Both the position numbers and the translations under genes were made by a program. The notes beneath the pieces are model-generated. The model was not told where the DNA came from and ran no database searches. It saw only the letters and a program-made list of their open reading frames with translations. Below, in pieces: positions 40,483 through 53,500 of a DNA stretch of 64,000 bases (within the stretch, counting starts at the first letter, position 1; each line of letters opens with the position of its first letter). Source of the DNA: Diaporthe sp. PMI_573 (taxonomy: Eukaryota > Ascomycota > Sordariomycetes > Diaporthales > Diaporthaceae); the NCBI GenBank assembly GCA_021399435.1, contig JAJTUP010000006.1, positions 248,001 through 312,000 on the forward strand, given 5' to 3'.

Positions 40483-40944
40483 ATGGCGGCAAGCTCAGCA
40501 ACGCTGCACCCCAGCACGACAACCACAGCCGGCCCAGGCAACAACAACCCGCTCCCACAACTCCTACAGACACCATCAGGTCTCGCGCTGCTGGAGCTCC
40601 AGGGAATGTTCAACCTGCCCGGGGCCGAGGGGGCCGGCGACGGGTCCGAGCAGCAGCAGCCCATATCGATCGGCCGCCTCGACTTCCCGGACTACAGGCC
40701 CGACTCCATTACTTTCGACCCCACCAGCACGGCGTGGATGAGGCGCGTGTACATGTACGTCGGGCAGCACCAGCGGCTTACGGGCGAGGTGAAGAAGCTG
40801 CCGCGCGCGGTGGGCGTTGTGAGGCGGCGGCAGCAGGCGGTGGGTGGCGAAGGCGAGGACAGGGCCGAGGAGCTGGAGGTTGTGGAGGTTGTCAAGTACA
40901 AGCTTGTCTTCTCGTCGAGGCCAGAGCCTGTTGGAACGGCGTGA
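40483..40944 (+). CDS. CTF8: Sister chromatid cohesion protein Ctf8
   Basis: This single exon encodes 153 residues, the length expected for fungal Ctf8. LLQTPSGLALLELQG (27-41), IGRLDFPDY (63-71), WMRRVYMYVGQHQRLTGEVK (85-104) and a C-terminal LEVVEVVKYKLVFSSRPEPV (131-150) follow the family pattern. Ctf8 joins Dcc1 and Ctf18 in an alternative RFC clamp loader that works at replication forks and is needed for cohesion. The ATG at 40483 has good context (ACCATGG). The spacer between the conserved blocks, at about 112-128, is short and Gly/Glu-rich. The gene converges with DPH1. Confidence 0.9.
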   Translation: MAASSATLHPSTTTTAGPGNNNPLPQLLQTPSGLALLELQGMFNLPGAEGAGDGSEQQQPISIGRLDFPDYRPDSITFDPTSTAWMRRVYMYVGQHQRLTGEVKKLPRAVGVVRRRQQAVGGEGEDRAEELEVVEVVKYKLVFSSRPEPVGTA

Positions 40945-41565
40945 TGGGGGTGGTGAGGGCACCGCTTCCGCCCTCGACGCGAGGGCGGGACGGGCTGAGC
41001 GCTGGGGGTTCTACGAGATGATGGAGACTTGGGTCATATCCCATTGGAGGTTCTGAGTCGGAGGGAGAGATCTACGCGATGTCGTGGAGAGGATGGAGGA
41101 GGTCAGCGCTGCATCTGTCCATCTGACACGGAAATCTGACGCTCATGACGCGCCCATAATTCGGTTGATTTTATCGATTGGGAGGTACTAGGAGAGCCGA
41201 TGTCTCTGTGCTACGCCTGGAAAGTACTCGATGGATCATGTCTCGACTGCTATCGAGGCTCGAGAACGTTTAGTGATGAGATGCCTCCATGCACCCGTTT
41301 CTGGCGATGATGGGCCTGTGAACTGCGTGGAATCAAAATGAGATATGTACAACTTATGGCGGTCGACTGTTTTCTCCATATACAAACATACTGTCAGTGA
41401 TCTTACCGCTGGCCGTGTCCGCCCATGAAATGCTCTTGCAAGTCTCAAAGCAAGTACGCGCTCCGAACCGGGACCCCAGCGACTGATATTGTTCACATGA
41501 GAAGGACGGTGTCTTAACGAGCTTCATTGATTCATGATCCTCTCATTTCACGTCTTGTCAAATAT
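40945..41565. other. Convergent intergenic region CTF8 / DPH1
   Basis: No gene or recognisable element beyond the two 3' flanks. Confidence 0.45.
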
Positions 41566-42971
41566 CTAAGTGGCCTCTACCAGCTTCGCAGGCTTTGTTC
41601 TACCCAAGCCGTCCTTGCCGTAGTAATCCATGGGGTACACACCACTCTTACCCCAGTCCTCCCTCTCACCGAGTGCCACCAGGGCTTCATACGGGGTCAA
41701 CAGCGGCCTCGGGAACGCATAGCCCCAGTCGATGCTCAACCTCGGGCAGGCAACCTGCACCCAGCACTCCACATCGCTCATCATCGCGAGCTTGCCCGGG
41801 AAGATCTCGCTGAGCAAGAGATTGACCCATGGTATTCCCAACGCCGTCAGCTTCTTTTCTATCAGTGACATCGTGTTTGGGTTTCCCTGCCGCCCCAGAG
41901 ACCCAAGAATGAGGCCCCATTTCTTGGCCGACTTGGCCGTGTCGATGGCCTGCCTCCGCAGGTCCTTCATCTCGTCGTGGCCGTACGTCTCGTGCGTCAG
42001 CTTGCGCGAGTATGGGTCGTATCTGTAGGCCGGTATGCTGGGGTTGTGGATCATGATGCTCTCCAGGTGGAAGCGACCGTCACCGAGGTAGAGGATGAAG
42101 TCCACGGGCCCGTCGTCGGCGTACTTGGTCAGGTCTGGGCTGGTGCAGCCCAATATCTCCCCTTTGGACAAGGGCGCGATCTGCGGGACTATGACCTTGA
42201 ACCCGGCCTTCGTCAGGGTCGCCTTGATGCCGTGTATTGTGGCGTTGAACTGGATGGTGCCGACCATGGCGATGGTCTTGCCAGGCGTAAAGTTCCTCTC
42301 GAGAGTCGCCAGCAGGTGCGTTGTGTCGATGCTGATGTCAACAAAGACGTACAGCGTCTTGATCTTGGTGACATCAACGGGTATCAGGCACGAGTGGGCG
42401 TAGTGGATCAGGACATCACAGCCCATGGCGCGTGCTGTGTAGTCGTCAATGCAGCAAGCGCCGTAGGTGACATCGCCCATGATGAGCGTCTCTATCCCGG
42501 GGCAGAACTGCTGCAGGATATCTGAGATGGTGGTGGCGAATAGGAGCAATCCCTCGGGCATCTGGAGGGCCACCTTCTTCGCACCAAGACTCCGTATGCG
42601 GTGGATGGTCTTGGGAATTTCAAAGGAGTAGTTCGCCGGCAGAAGAGAGATGGCCGCCTTCAGCTCGGGATCGTTGAGGATCTCCGGAGGGACTTGGTTC
42701 AGGAGGCGAGGTGCCCTTCTAGGTTGAGCAACTGGAGAAGATGTCATTATGAGAAGAGAGAGATATATACATGACAGGCAACTGTACCCTGAACGGCACC
42801 GGCATCTTCGATAGATCCAGAGCCGTTTCCATTCTTGGATGCCGCAGCCTCCGCAGCGGTCCTCCTGCCGACGAATCTCTTCTTTGGCTGCCTGGTAACG
42901 GGCTCTGGGGCTTGTGCTTCCTCGATGTCGGCGGCTATGCCAAGATCGGTCTCAGCCCTGTCTGCCTCCAT
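41566..42971 (-). CDS. DPH1: Diphthamide biosynthesis protein 1
   Basis: Exons 42788-42971 and 41566-42731 give 449 residues. The enzyme, working with Dph2, transfers the 3-amino-3-carboxypropyl group of S-adenosylmethionine to a histidine of elongation factor 2, the first step of diphthamide synthesis. Three cysteines expected to bind the 4Fe-4S cluster are in [24 protein letters not shown] and [13 protein letters not shown]. The N-terminal 61 residues, from exon 1, are low in complexity with a basic KKRFVGRR. The 56-nt intron splits a valine codon, and its 3' half contains an in-frame ATG that could mislead start prediction. DPH1 is divergent from the RPS6 gene; both serve translation, though co-regulation is only inferred. 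Confidence 0.95.
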
Positions 42972-43497
42972 CGCTGGGTGTCAAACACTATGGCTCGGTG
43001 AGAGGCTAGTGAGTTTTTGAGAGGTTTGCGGGGCGTGGTAAGAATATCGGCAGGGGCGAGTGCACGTCTTCACGGTGGTAGATTGTGTAGACGATGTCAA
43101 ATAGAGAGTGCAATTTGGTCACCCTATGATAATCCTGTCGTTCCCCTCTCACACATCTATCTCATCAGTGATTCTGAAATCCCAGAAATCTCAAGTCTGA
43201 GCGAGCCATTGCCACACCCGCTCGCCCACTTTTTGAGGTGGCCGTTTCGGGGTTCAAGGTGAAGGTCTCGGTCTGGAGTTGGACCCCACCCAACTAAAGC
43301 TGTAGAAGCCAATCAGGGGGCGGTCAAATGCACGGACCAAGTCAATTTTAGCGCCCACAACTGAGAATTTCCATTTTGCTGTGGCAGGTACGACCTCTCT
43401 CTTTCGAAACTTCCATTCTGTTAACTCGACCAGCCTGCCATCGACAACCCGACTTCATTCTTTCAGTCAACGATATCTCGACTGAGAGCTCGACAAG
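42972..43497. other. Divergent promoter region DPH1 / RPS6
   Basis: About 526 bp between start codons. It holds a CCAAT box at 43309-43313 and C/T-rich sequence from about 43394 to the RPS6 start, as is common for ribosomal protein genes. Confidence 0.5.
43309..43313 (+). promoter_or_regulatory. CCAAT box upstream of RPS6
   Basis: CCAAT followed by CAGGGGGCGG lies about 185 bp upstream of the RPS6 ATG, in the divergent promoter shared with DPH1. It is a candidate binding site for the HAP/CBF complex. The assignment rests on sequence and position only. Confidence 0.4.
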
Positions 43498-44723
43498 ATG
43501 AAGTTGAACATGTACGTTCCGAACAATGTATTCTTGTCATCGTCTCCGGCTTCCAATGCGTTTGTTGCTGTTGAAATTTCCATTCAACTGCCAGATGCAT
43601 CTGTGGGGCCTGCCCACGAGACGACGAGAATTTGTGTCTTGTCGCTGTTGCTGACCTCTGGATTGACAGCTCCTACCCGGCTAACGGCAGCCAAAAGCTG
43701 ATCGACATCGAAGATGAGCGCAAGCTCCGTGTCTTCTTGGAGAAGCGTGTACGTTCCATCCCTAGCCGACCCAGCACGAGCCGTCGAGATCCTCGCGAAG
43801 ACCGTACATCTCGAGAACGAGCGACCGGGCGATCTCGATTCAATACAGACAGAAACCTTAAATACTGACTTTCGACATGCTTAGATGGGCGCTGAGGTCC
43901 CTGCCGACTCCCTCGGAGACGAGTGGAAGGGATACATCTTCCGCATCACCGGAGGTAACGACAAGCAGGGTTTCCCTATGAAGCAGGGTGTCATGCAGCC
44001 TACCCGTGTCCGCCTCCTGCTCTCCGACGGCCACTCCTGCTACCGACCCCGCCGCACCGGCGAGCGCAAGCGCAAGTCCGTCCGTGGTTGCATCGTCGGC
44101 ATGGACCTGTCCGTCCTTGCTCTGGCCATCGTCAAGCAGGGCGAGAGCGACATCCCCGGTCTGACCGACGTCGTCCACCCCAAGCGTCTCGGCCCCAAGC
44201 GTGCCACCAAGATCCGAAAGTTCTTCGGCCTCACCAAGGAAGACGATGTATGTTGTATCCGACCCGTATCATACAATTCCGTCTTCGCCTACCCGATGGC
44301 TGCGGTGGTGGAAATCAAGCAGCTCGGGTAGAGAGTGAGAGGGATGAGATCCATAATAAGGATTCTCAGGGCTAATAATTACATTTCCACGGGGATATAG
44401 GTCCGCAAGTACGTTATCCGTCGCGAGGTCCAGCCTAAGAAGGAGGGCGCCAAGCCCTACACCAAGGCCCCCAAGATCCAGCGCCTGGTCACTCCCCAGC
44501 GTCTCCAGCACAAGCGCCACAGGGTCGCACTCAAGCGCCGCCAGGCCGAGAAGGTCAAGGACGAGGCCGTACGTTCCCCCCACCCCCGTCGAGCTGCTCG
44601 CCTGCCCTTTACTGACCCCCCTTCCAGGCGGAGTACTCCCAGATCCTCGCCAAGCGTGTTGCTGAGGCCAAGGCCCACAAGCTCGAGAACCGCAAGCGCC
44701 GTGCCTCTTCGCACAAGGCTTAA
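43498..44723 (+). CDS. RPS6: 40S ribosomal protein S6 (eS6)
   Basis: Five exons, 43498-43511, 43670-43748, 43885-44247, 44401-44568 and 44628-44723, give 239 residues. The product matches eS6 along its whole length: [58 protein letters not shown], and the C-terminal helix with [10 protein letters not shown]. The RRASS motif is the target of S6-kinase-type phosphorylation. eS6 lies in the small-subunit right foot. The first coding exon is only 14 nt. Three of the four introns use a GTACGT donor. Intron 2 contains sequence open in some frames but no second gene. The promoter region has a CCAAT box and pyrimidine-rich tracts. Confidence 0.97.
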
Positions 44724-46128
44724 AAAGTTTGGCGTCACTCGAGGATGGCTTCTTTTATATGGATGGGTTACGGATCGGGCATCTGATGGGTTCCATTGGC
44801 CAAGAACGGGATTGTATTCATGGCATACTAAAAATGGACGAGACTTCAGAACCTGCACAATGATTGATTGATACCTTGGTATTTAACGGCGTCGGCGCAC
44901 GTGATGAAAATGAAAACCATGGTCTGATGATCGGGCTGCGACCGAGCTGGTGAGGATCTCCCACAGGTGTTGTCTATCAGGATATGAATGCTGTTTGCTG
45001 TTCCTATTCTTGGGATAGCCTGTCAAGTCCAAGGTGTCTCCAATGCCATTATCCTCCCACCCCACTTATGAACACAGTCAAGGCTTGATTGCCGGTTACT
45101 TCCCAAGACCCTAGCCATTACTGGAGATAAGTGTTTTACCAGACCTGAACGAGCTGGATTTGCACGAACATGTCCAGATATCAACAAGCGTGTGGTGGAC
45201 CGAGACTTCATGGCTGAGTGCTGCTTATAGTCTTGCCAGAGAATACCACATCCCAATTGCCAACCATCTCATTGCGTTCTGTTTCCCTTACATCCATCCC
45301 TCCACGCATCTCCCAGCTGTCCGAGGCAGATGGCTCATTGCCAGGGCTATACAGATAAAGGACTGATGAAAGTCCTATGGCGGCGAGAACAGGCTTGCCC
45401 AGGAGTTCAAAGGTTGCTTAGGGTTGTGTGCTTGAGTCTCTTGACTTCTGCTGTTACCCACATATGTCTGATAGAAGTTGTGTTCAGTCACTGTCAAGTT
45501 CTTTTGATTGTTGGGACATGATACAGGCTTGGGCTACCCTATATCATAGAGGCACTCTAAGTGTGTCAATTGAGGTGGAGCATACACCGGGGCTACTGAC
45601 CCTGCCTGATGATATCTACAGGTCAGGTTGTTCAGAATGACGTTCAAAGACTGCTCTAGACCCCATATCAATTTACAGTCCTGCTCTCGTCAACTCAACT
45701 ATATCGTTACTGATATTTGCGCATTTTTGGCCTTGTACACCATCTGCCCTCCCCTTTGAGCGCAGCCATCTCTTCGAACAGCCCATGTAACCCAGTAGTC
45801 TAATAGGGTTCATATGTCCATGGGATTGCTGTGCCTCGTCTACTGGTGTGGCTTTTCTGCTCAAACTTCAAGACGCTGTCTTGGGGAGCTCCTTCTGGCC
45901 GTCAGCGGCACGACGGATGACCCTATTCGTGCTTGTTACCGAATCCCAGTGTGCTCCTGCGGCTGTCCACTTTCCCAGACTTTAAGGCTCTATTTTGGAT
46001 ATCCCGCTGATCCTGTGTCCGCTCCAGACCATACAAGAACCAGTGCCTCCTGCTGAAATACACAAACACCTGTGAATGACGCACTCTGACCTAACCATTT
46101 CCCAATCTCTCTTGGCACCAAACTCTAC
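44724..46128. other. Convergent intergenic region RPS6 / PRS
   Basis: 1.4 kb with no supportable gene. Open frames on both strands are short and unlike protein. No repeat stands out. Confidence 0.45.
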
Positions 46129-47467
46129 TCAAAAGACATGCGTAAACAAGTAACTGACACTCTCACCGTTGTGCGTCCTCCGGATCGACTCGGCCAGGGT
46201 CCCGCTGACGTCGATAACCTTGAGCTTGGGGCACCTGTCGAGCTTGTCGCCGAGGGGGACCGTGTTGGTGACGACGACCTGGGATAGCACGCTCTTGTTG
46301 ATGTTGTCGATGGCGGGCCCGCTGAGGATGCCGTGCGTCACTATGGCGACGACCTCCCTCGCCTGGTGCTCCTTGACGACTGCGGCGGCCTTGGCGAGGG
46401 TGCCGCAGGTGTCGGCCATGTCGTCGACCAGGATGCAGATCTTGTCCACCACGTTGCCGACCAGCACCATGCGGCCGACCTCGTTGGGCCGCGGGCGCTC
46501 CTTGTGGATCAGCGCGAAGGGCAGGTCGAGGCGGTCGGCCATCGACGTCGCGCGCTTGGCGCCTCCCGCGTCGGGCGAGACGATGACGCAGTCTTTGATC
46601 GAGAGGTTCTCCTGGACCCAGCGCAGGACGGAGGGCTCGGCGTAGAGGTTGTCGACGGGGACGTTGAAGAAGCCCTGGATTTGCCTGTGGTATGTGCGGA
46701 CATGGGTTAGCTTCGGTGCTGCGGTCTATACTGCGCTGTCGGGATCGGAAAGGCGCAAGGGGACTGGAGTTTGCAGTGAGTACGTACGATGCGTGCAGGT
46801 CCATTGTGATGACATGGTTGCAGCCGGCGGTTGTGAGCATGTTGGCTATCAGCCTGGCGCTCTATAATATCCTGTCAGGACCCTCTGTCTTATTTTGCCA
46901 GTTTCCGGAGCGGAGGACGACGTACAATGGGCGCTCGGCTCTTGTCCTTCTTGTCCTGTCGCGCATATGGGAAGTTTGGTATCACAGCGGTGATGCGCCT
47001 TGCGGATGCGGTCCGGCCTATATGCGCAGAGGTCAGCGCTCCGTCTCGCGGCAAGTGCAAAATTGTTCGAGTGGGCGAGCGATGGGACAGAAAGTTCCTC
47101 GGCGGCACGTACAGGCGTGGATCATGATCAACAGCTCCATCAGTCCATCGTTGATGTCGCCGGGTGCTGTGGATTGCATGATGAAGACATCCTCGTCTCG
47201 TACGGACTCGCCGACGGTAACACTCGTCTCTTGGTTGGAGTAGTTCAGACTCATAGTCTTCGCGATCTCTATTCCCAGCCTGTGTCCCCCCAACCCATGG
47301 TTAGACGCGACATGACCCCGGCGACAAGGTTTGTGTCATATTCAGGGCGTGTAAGGGTCGCGAGGGGACAAGAGAGAGAGGGAGACTGACCGGTCGGCCA
47401 CAAGCCGCGCCAGGATGGGGTGGGAATTCCCACTGAGCAGCTTGATCTCGTTGGACATTGTTGACAT
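46129..47467 (-). CDS. Ribose-phosphate pyrophosphokinase (PRPP synthetase)
   Basis: Five exons, 47391-47467, 47113-47279, 46926-47017, 46788-46861 and 46129-46684, give 321 residues. The enzyme makes PRPP from ribose 5-phosphate and ATP for purine, pyrimidine, His and Trp synthesis. Clear family blocks are [67 protein letters not shown], the [12 protein letters not shown] active-site loop, and the PRPP-binding [15 protein letters not shown]. The C-terminal exon reads through a GTGAGAG string that looks like a donor but encodes the conserved [10 protein letters not shown] end. A second ATG three codons in (MSTMSNEIK) leaves the exact start open. Several PRS paralogues exist in fungi and I cannot say which one this is. 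Confidence 0.94.
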
Positions 47468-50400
47468 GGTGGAGAGAAAGGTCGTTTCCTCGGGAGACGC
47501 CCCCTTTCTTCACCGGAGTATCTATGTACCTTCTGAGGTCGTACGACTGCAACTGGTCTCGGGCCTCTGGCTTGGGCCGTGGGCTGGTATGCAGCGCTGC
47601 TGTAGGCCGTGGCTGAATATTTTAGCGCGGGGTGGACTCCAATCAGTGATATCGGGGAAGGCGGTGGCTTGATTTTTTGGAGGGGCAGATGCGTTTCCCC
47701 ACGAGGCTGTATGGTTGGTTGCGAGTTTGTGAGAGCAGGGTATGTTTTGCTTGTGAGAACTTTTCGAGATATTGTATGTAGGATGACGGTGTGCACTGGA
47801 AAGTCTGGCTCAAAGGATACCTGCCTGCCTTGTCTGTAGTGTATTATTTTTCTGAACGGCGGGTCAATAGCGGTCAGAGAGTCGACTAGATATGTCTCGT
47901 CGCTAGTTTGTTCCATGTGCTCTTCCAAACTTTCCCGGCACAAAGCGAATTTTTGTACTGTGTAACACCTGTTCCGGCAACTCATCGGCCCCACGCCCCC
48001 AGGCTGGAGGGGGGCATCCTGCCAAATAGGCATTCCTCCAGCACAATGGGTGCGGGGACCGGCTCTTGCTACAAATGTCTCGTCGAGGCTCCGTATCTTC
48101 GGGCCCGATGCCCAGGCCAAGACAGCCAGCCCTACAGTTTGCAGGTTTCATCTCTGCTGCTCTCGTCATCTCAAGGACCGCTGAGCCGTCTCGTGGGCGT
48201 ATCCCGCCACCGGCTCAAGGGACCAAAGAAAAACTCGATGGCGTGATCTGCAGGCTAAGTCTCGTTCACTCTGACGTGCAGGTTTTGACCTCGTGTGGTG
48301 TGCCACCCAAAGAGATACTTGCTCATTTGAACTTGATGCCATTGCTTTGACACTTTTCCCGTGGATTATCAGTCCTGTGAAGTTTTTTGGCGCTTCGTGC
48401 GTGCATTTCAGTCGGCAAGAAGAGGCATGAACAAGCGATTACTGCTCCGCTCCGGTCCCCGGTCTCCGGGTCCGGGCCCGGTTCAGCTTCGATCGTGTAT
48501 CAGACGGTCTGTTAGCCTCAAAGATTTCCTACCAGGCTCTGCAGGGGAGACGCAAGACACCTGAGTTGGTAGGAAGACAACCGCAAATATCATCATTGGC
48601 AAGAAATGTAGCGATGCCTTACCAAGGAATTGTAGGATCTAGTCGACGAAACCAGGGCTTGAGTCAGTTAAATAAAGTACACGCACTCTGAGATTGGGAA
48701 ATGAGATGCCTTTGACTCGGCTGCTTCGCGTACAAGAGGTGAAATGCTCGTATGAGCAAGCAGGCCACAAATGCCCCCAATATCTCCAAGGTCTAGTAGT
48801 TGATGGCCATCACGAGATATCCCAGTTCAACATCAGTGACTCTATGCTTACAAGCACTGGTCATTTATCCGGCATGCACATGCCGGTCACACACCAGCGG
48901 ATCAATCCGGCGTAAAGGGAATCCCGCACCAACTGTAGGCACGGCCGTCTCAGCGACATAAACCGTATCGAGACTCGCACTGAGTTGACTTGGTACGGGA
49001 TCAACTCACGTCTATCACTACGTAGATCAAGCCAGGCTTCCTGAAATGATCGGCACCGGGAATTTACTGCATCGCTGATCACCTAAATATCAACATCCCA
49101 CTTGTTAAGACAAGTCTACCTCACACATGTACTAACATATAACCCTCGTGGAGGATACAGCACACAACTGCATGTCAAGCAATAATCTCAGGTATACAGA
49201 GCCGCTAGATTGAGCGACGTCTTAATTTTCGAGAGAGAGAAATTGGCTACGGGTGCATTTGCTGGCATCGCCGAAGACACTGGTTGTTGCCGGGAGCGTC
49301 GGCAACACGGCAGCCAGGAACAGGCATTGTTATGTACAGTAGTGTACTCGTTCGTGCCTGAGTTGCACTGTGGAGACTGAATCTGATTTCAGGCGACAGA
49401 CAGCATTGCTGGTCAAGAACTGACAGGCTGGCCGCACAAGGTAATGAGTTAATGCGGGCTTGGAACGGGATGCGCTCTGTCAGTGGCGACGAGTGGCCAT
49501 GTTTGGCTCGGTCATCGTGATGTCTGCCAGGAGTGGGGTGAAGATTGTAGCTAAGAAGCAGGCTGGGACCTCGGCTGCCATACCAGCTGCTACGCGAGGA
49601 TACCTTAGGTAGCTTGCAGTCCGTCGGTGCTTGGATGCTGACCGGTCAAGACGGTGCGAAACGATGTGGACAGCAGACTTGGCTCTTACAATCAACCCCA
49701 GGAACTCAACATCACTGGTCCTGCTTTCCCGAGCTGATCCGGAAGAAGGTCCTGCCCCAGACTGTTTCTGTGGAGTAAAGCAGCCTGCCTAGGTACTTGC
49801 AGCACCGGGTACCTAATCAGTCTTCCGTGGAAGGTGTTTTGTGCTTTGAAAGCAAGCACTGAATACTTCCTGCCCTTGAGTGGTAGATTCCAAAGACATC
49901 TGGCTGCTGACTCGGCGCGTTGTTAGAGCTTCCCCGCCACTTTGCCAACGCGAAGCCCGTCTGCTACTGCTGGTGTGGATCGGTTTTTAGGTGGAGCCTG
50001 CAACAAGCAGTGACCTTCGGCTGCTGCTTGCCTTCCAAAAAGAAGCTTGGGCCCATTACGCAAATGCTTGCCGGACTTTTGCAGGTTGCAACTCAACCTC
50101 CCAAAACCCATCATCAACCTCGACCTGACATCTACCTCTGCTGCCTTCCTCCATCTCCCATCTCTTACGAACACAGATACGCAGATCATCCCCCCAACTG
50201 CTCGCGGCTGAACCTGCAACTTCAGCTGCCTGCACGCAAGTAAGCGACTTGACTTGGAACGACGTCACGGCGACCTGCACACGTCGCGGCCTCCACCCAG
50301 GTCTCTTCTAACGACCGCATCGCGCCAACTCCTCAATCACTCTGCCACTTTCCACCCCGCCCGACAACCACGACACGACCGTACCAAACTGTCTCTCGAG

Positions 50401-50513
50401 TGTCTCAACGCAGGACACTCCTGCGATCAGTCAAGCTGTCTTCCAGGGCAGTCGGCCTTGGGTAGTGGAGGGGGAGTTTTCATTTCTGCGGCTCTGCCGC
50501 TCCCGCCGTCAAG
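47468..50513. other. Long divergent intergenic region PRS / TOM1
   Basis: 3 kb without a supportable gene. A frame open on the minus strand at 47269-48120 overlaps PRS exon 2 and its first intron and has no ATG-led family match. The last 500 bp are C/T-rich and likely form the leader of the large ubiquitin ligase gene. No tRNA or repeat was recognised. Confidence 0.45.
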
Positions 50514-53500
50514 ATGGGAAAGATTACAAAGACAATGCAGCCCAAGCATAGGGAGACTCTGGTATGTCACACCACGCACACAAGCACTCGCATTACGCCT
50601 TTCTTCCCCCTCTTTCCCTCTCGCACATACATGCGTGCCCGTGAAAACACATAGCTGACCCCTCGGCCTAGTCACCCTGGCTCAAGGACTTTGTGCAAGC
50701 TGCCTCGACGGCGCCTTTGCCAGAACTCCCAAAACTTCTCGACACGTTCCCCGTAGCGAGGTGGCCCCTGCCACGCGGTGATCTGTACCACTGGATCCCC
50801 CTGCTGAATCGGTTCGACAATACACTCGAGGTCTTCAACAAGGTCTACCAGCTACACGAAGGCCCACAGACGCGTGATTTCGGCTGTGATGTCTTGCTCG
50901 GTCGTGGCACACGTGTCGAAGAGTACGGCTCGGACAGTTGGGACGAGGAGAAATTGAGAGCACTGGGCTACGAAGAATTTGGCGATTCTCAGCTCGTACA
51001 GGCCGTCCTGCAATTTACCAGGCGGTTGCTGAATCACTGTGGCAATCGGAGCATCTATGCCAGCAGCTCTCACCTGAATGACCTCTTGAACAGCACTTGT
51101 CTGTCGGTCATACAGGCCACATTGGAGGTTGGATTGGAGCTCGCACAGCGTTACCAGGCATCGGTCAAGCGTATGACGCAACCGTCTCGCCAAGTCAGCA
51201 ATGCTCTGCTTGCCAACCACTACAATATTGAACTTGACCGTGTTCAACAAATCGCCCAGTCCTTTGTGAAGACTCCGATCATCACCCTTGCAGACTCTTC
51301 TGCGCACTCCACCCCAGCCTCCGCGGGCAAGGGCAGGGACAAGGATAAGGATAAGGATAAGATCCAACCCTCAGCCTCCAAGAATGCAGCCTCCATGCTC
51401 GCAAATGACCTAGGCTCAGTCGTTTCCACGGACGACAGCTCAGATGGCCGTTGGAAGGGCTGGGGTGATTTGAAGTTGGTTTACTACCCCAAGGTTGATG
51501 GCGAGCCAGCGCCACAAGTACCGAGCGACCGGATCAACGCATCTGCCCCAAATACGCCGACTCCGTTGCGACGCAGTACTACCATAGGGACTCCACACCA
51601 GACACCGCGCGGCGCCAGAGCTACCGTCAGTTCTGACGACACTCCTTCGTCAGCCCAGAACTCCCCAGCCGTGAACGCGGACGGATTGTCAAGCTCCAGT
51701 CAGAAGTCTGTCGAGATTCCGCAGAGTACTGTGGCGTCTTCGTCAATCTATGATCTTTTGAAGCGAACCCCTTCGGACATGCCAAAGAACTCTCAGTATG
51801 AGTTTCTCAACCGCTCAAGAATATGCAAGGCTTTGCTCGGTGGCCCTGAAGCACGTCAGCGAGCTCTGGCCGTCCGGCTTCTCGCCATTGCAAACCTGGC
51901 CTACATACACCCGGAATTTGTGTTCGTGGAGCAGGTTCTTAAGCAGGACAACGATGAACCCCGTCGGTACCACCTCGTCTATCAGTTGGTGGAGCTCATT
52001 CATCCTTCTACACCTGGCCAGACAGCTGCTCCGCGTTCCTTGCAGCAGATCGCGCTCTCTTTACTGGAGGCGATTTCCCACTTCGGCGCGAAGTATCAGG
52101 ACGTAATCTCGGCCCTGAACGCAACCGTGAATCATGGCGTGCTTTTGTATGTCATCCGGAAGGCAGTGGCCGAGATGAAGGAGGAAACCGAGCAATCCAA
52201 TGAGAAATCGGTCGAATTGGACGACTGGCGAGACAGCCTCTTCTCCCTCGCCCTGCATCTTGCTATGAATGGGCGTGTTGGTGGCGAGATGATCAACGCG
52301 GGATTCATGGATGTCCTTGTTAGCATCATCAATATGCGGACGAAAGTGGCGGAACGTTTGCACAGCACTGCTGTTTCTTACGTGGATGCGCTGGTGCTTA
52401 ACTACGCGCCAGCTGCGTTCAACTCTTTTATCAGCGCCAGCGGTTTGGATGCCATCGCCGAGCTGATGATCGATGCAACTTCTTCAGCCAAGAGTCTTGC
52501 AGAGGCAGGTCATGGCACAAAGCCTGAATTCTACTCCAGTGTTGTGGATTACGAGATCCCCTACGTCCAACAGCAGACCCTGAAGTGGCTGTTGAAATTC
52601 ATCCACCACATCATGAACCCGAGCAACTTTGCCCAGAATACCAACACGGACCGACTGTTGAGGAACCTCGTTGACAACTCAAAGCTTCTCGGAAGTTTAC
52701 GAACTATCATGGAGAACACGAAGGCTTTCGGTTCGGTGGTCTGGACCAACTCTATCAACCTGCTGACCGACTTCATCAACAACGATCCCACCAGCTTTGC
52801 CGCCATCTCCGAGACTGGCATGGTCAAGAGTCTCCTAGAATCCCTCACTGGCCGGGAGGTCTCAACAGACCCAGCAGCCGAACGCAAGGCTGGCGAGCAA
52901 CCGAGTGACGAAAACGGCCCACCTGCCGAGGAGTCTGTCGTCCTGCCTTCAGATGAACGCCCACACCCTCCAAGTCCAGAAACGCTTCGGGCCCAGCGAC
53001 CTGCTCCGCTGGCTTGCGGGATACTGCCATCTTCGGAAGCCACTGCTGTCATTATCCCCGTCATCAACTCGATCTGTCTCAACAATGTTGGACTGCGACT
53101 GGTAGCGTCCTCGCGTGTTCTTGAAAGCTTCTTGGAGGTTTTCGAGAGCCCAGAACACGTGCGGATCATGGGCATCGATTCCGATCTTGCTTACAACATA
53201 GGGCTTCAATTTGACGAGCTCGCCCGACACCACCCCGCTCTGAGACAGACTGTTGCGAACGCTGTCATTGACATGATTGCGAGGATCAAACACTTGGGCA
53301 CCCTGAAGGCGGAGACCGCTGGATGGGGAGCTAAGCTGTTCGCGACTGACCTTGAAGGGAAACTGGTCCCTGCTGATCATGGTTTGTTGCAAAAGGCTGG
53401 TGTCGAAATGCCCTCGACGAAGGGCAAGGAGGTGGCAACGTCCACTGAAGATGTGGAAATGACAGATACGGCCGGAACCGCTCAGGAATCATCTTCTCAA

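Noticed and set aside
43498..43701. Continuous frame through RPS6 exon 1 and intron 1
   Set aside because: The conserved MKLNISYP start requires splicing at 43511/43670; the read-through sequence is not S6-like.
46129..46170. GTGAGAG near the PRS 3' end considered as a splice donor
   Set aside because: Reading through gives the conserved family C-terminus [10 protein letters not shown] and a stop, so no intron is needed.
46163..46840. 225-codon alternate frame within PRS on the same strand
   Set aside because: Arg/Gln/His-rich out-of-frame reading of exon 5; the true frame is strongly conserved.
47269..48120. 283-codon minus-strand frame overlapping the PRS start
   Set aside because: It runs through a PRS exon in another frame and through its first intron. 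It shows no domain and no coding-like composition.
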